Source of the DNA: Deltaproteobacteria bacterium | GTDB lineage: Bacteria; Desulfobacterota; Syntrophia; Syntrophales; Smithellaceae | DNA: 34,549 nt | Assembly (NCBI GenBank): GCA_025361065.1 | Contig: JANYAY010000053.1 | Span: 1-34,549, forward strand | Reading direction: 5' to 3' | Notes under the pieces: model-generated | Databases searched by the model: none | The model's input: only the letters and a program-made list of their open reading frames with translations | What the model was told of the DNA's origin: nothing | Shown: one piece after another, positions 33,515-34,549 of the stretch | Layout of the letters: the number at the start of each line of letters is the position of its first letter | Numbering within the stretch: the first letter of the stretch is position 1 | Translations under genes and position numbers: made by a program

Positions 33515-33670
33515 GCATATCCGGCGAATGCCGGATGCGCTTCATCCCTCGTCGTTGCGGCGTACGCCAAAAGTACGCCTCACTCCTCAGGCTTTGCGCG
33601 CCTTGCCTCTGAGACATTTTACGGCGTCATTAAGTTATTGTAGGGTGGAACAAACGCAGTGGTTCCACCA
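33515..33670. repeat. Cluster of REP-like palindromes
   Basis: Three palindromes stand in a row: TCCGGC-GAAT-GCCGGA (33520-33535), GGCGTAC-7-GTACGCC (33560-33580) and GGTGGAAC-10-GTTCCACC (33644-33669). The sequence style is that of REP or BIME elements and of RAYT-associated palindromes. No transposase is in the window. The first stem could also slow transcription leaving the paaK2-ACT pair. Confidence 0.6.
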
Positions 33671-33994
33671 GCTTTGATATCTGTGGAGGCATTTCGTGTC
33701 ATTTACCCTACCGCTACTCTTTATTCGTGTCTTAAAAAACACCTTTCCAAGCAGCTCCTGAATGAGGTCGGATGGGTCAAATCTGCCGTTGACTATTGCT
33801 ATGCGTCAAAGGTGGATGTACCTACAACTGGTTTAATTGTCCTTCGATTAAACGGTAACATTTTCAATCACTTAGTTGAAAAAACAAGAAATGCCGGTTT
33901 CCGTGTTAAACGCTTATCAATAAGGATAATTGCGGAAAATAATCTAAAAGATTCCTCGGCTATACGCATCTGGGACAACATGTCACGGTTATAG
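33659..33994 (+). CDS. Doubtful ORF, hypothetical
   Basis: An open frame of 111 codons whose first codons lie inside the right arm of a REP-like palindrome. It has no recognised domain and no good ribosome binding site. The sequence after residue 55 (GLIVLRLNGNIFNHLVEKTRNAGFRVKRLSI) looks plausible as protein, so it may be a fragment of an older gene. Confidence is low. The rest of the gap to 34133 contains an imperfect AAATTAGG / CCTATTT palindrome at 34064-34086. Confidence 0.25.
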   Translation: MVPPALISVEAFRVIYPTATLYSCLKKHLSKQLLNEVGWVKSAVDYCYASKVDVPTTGLIVLRLNGNIFNHLVEKTRNAGFRVKRLSIRIIAENNLKDSSAIRIWDNMSRL

Positions 33995-34133
33995 AACAAG
34001 TAAAATAACATAATAAACACACAAAAAGTCAGCTAACAAAGCAAATCACCGAATCAGCGAGGTAAATTAGGGGCAGCGTCCTATTTTGAAATTCACCTTG
34101 ACGGCTGTAAACAAATTGTTTATCCTTCTCCTC

Positions 34134-34415
34134 ATGATTAAGTCATTCGCGGATGCTGAAACAGAACTTTTTTATACCACCGGGAAAACCAGACGTTTCC
34201 CGCCCGACATTCTGAAACGGGCCATAAAGAGGTTGACGCAGCTTGATGCGGCAACACTGCTTGAAGATTTGCGCATGCCGCCGTCAAACTGCCTGGAAGC
34301 GTTGACCGGAAATCGCGCGGGAAATTGGAGCATCCGCATCAACGACCAATGGCGCCTCTGTTTCCGGTTTAAAAACGGTGAGGCTTATGACGTTGAAATT
34401 GTCGATTATCGGTAG
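34134..34415 (+). CDS. higB: HigB-family (RelE-like) toxin
   Basis: A 93-residue protein starting MIKSFADAETELFYTTGK, with ALTGNRAGNWSIRINDQWRLCFRF and a C-terminal VEIVDYR. These are the hallmarks of HigB: the LxGxRxGxWSIRINxxWRxCFRF segment holds the catalytic basic residues that cut mRNA on the ribosome. Length is as expected. The frame is open upstream, but MIKSF is the family start. HigA antitoxins normally follow in the next gene; the 134 bases to the window end show no recognisable HigA start, so the antitoxin is absent, distant or very short. It sits in repeat-rich, gene-poor DNA, typical of acquired toxin genes. Confidence 0.85.
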   Translation: MIKSFADAETELFYTTGKTRRFPPDILKRAIKRLTQLDAATLLEDLRMPPSNCLEALTGNRAGNWSIRINDQWRLCFRFKNGEAYDVEIVDYR

Positions 34416-34549
34416 TGTCAAAAGTTTTATGAAAACTAGCACGGATAAATGAAAAGAGAGATAGGATTTGGTTCGGGAGTAAAAGCAAGAGCCATTTGAC
34501 ATAGCGATAATGTTTGTCGGAAGATTTCAGGCAAACTTAGGCCATAAAA

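Noticed and set aside
33085-33570. Minus-strand 161-codon frame over the ACT gene
   Set aside because: Antisense to a clear tandem ACT protein.
1-34549. tRNA, rRNA, CRISPR array or insertion sequence
   Set aside because: No cloverleaf T-arm pattern, regularly spaced repeat or transposase-like frame was found by reading.
34416-34549. HigA antitoxin after the HigB gene
   Set aside because: Short frames here (for example MKTSTDK, or one starting MFVGRF) lack any HigA-like helix-turn-helix within the window.

Overview
The window looks like chromosomal DNA of an anaerobic Gram-negative bacterium of the former Deltaproteobacteria, most likely a syntrophic fatty-acid or aromatic-acid degrader of the Syntrophales type. 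The case rests on an acyl-CoA dehydrogenase with its own ETF pair, two phenylacetate-CoA ligase paralogues, an Mla-type lipid transport operon with lipoproteins (so an outer membrane is present), and a biotin synthase carrying the residue changes expected of the anaerobic subtype. The taxonomic call is inference from gene content. I saw no tRNA, rRNA, CRISPR array, transposase or prophage gene.

Layout. 1-1008 (minus): the start of a PiT phosphate transporter and its DUF47/PhoU-like partner. 1170-5113 (minus): a four-gene operon of lysine 2,3-aminomutase-like radical SAM enzyme, two D-Ala-D-Ala-ligase-like ATP-grasp enzymes and a GNAT acetyltransferase, behind a good promoter and a perfect 10-bp inverted repeat. 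Its composition suggests synthesis of an acylated beta-lysine-containing small molecule. 5153-8148: a DUF3795 protein, MutM, and a three-gene thiol/sulfur operon (thioredoxin-like, rhodanese, DoxX/MauE-like). 8221-12637 (plus): a biotin regulon, with a BirA operator followed by bioB-birA-bioY-bioM-bioN. It covers the last biosynthetic step, the repressor/ligase and a complete ECF transporter. 12672-15697 (minus): a PHP-domain protein and an HtrA/DegP-like protease with a terminator. 15891-18707 (plus): mlaE, a half-length ABC ATPase with no Walker A, mlaD and a lipoprotein. 18780-25089: phenylacetate-CoA ligase, a pyruvate kinase of a type I associate with Bacteroidota, and an acd-etfB-etfA operon.

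25244-28478 (plus): a secreted hypothetical protein with a DMT exporter, a small zinc-binding protein, YbaK, a thioredoxin with a duplicated zinc ribbon, and a Nudix hydrolase. 28464-31478 (minus): an HD-GYP protein, a coiled-coil lipoprotein and a membrane GGDEF protein whose guanine-selectivity residues are changed in the way described for cGAMP-making (Hypr) GGDEF enzymes. This is a candidate cyclic-dinucleotide module distinct from ordinary c-di-GMP signalling. 31667-33489 (plus): a second phenylacetate-CoA ligase with a double-ACT protein. The right end (33515-34549) is a cluster of REP-like palindromes, a doubtful ORF and a HigB-family toxin with no visible antitoxin.

The most interesting items are the putative Hypr GGDEF/HD-GYP module, the KamA/ATP-grasp/GNAT operon, the altered cluster ligands of BioB, the Walker-A-less ATPase inside the mla operon, and a dispersed palindromic repeat present at two sites.
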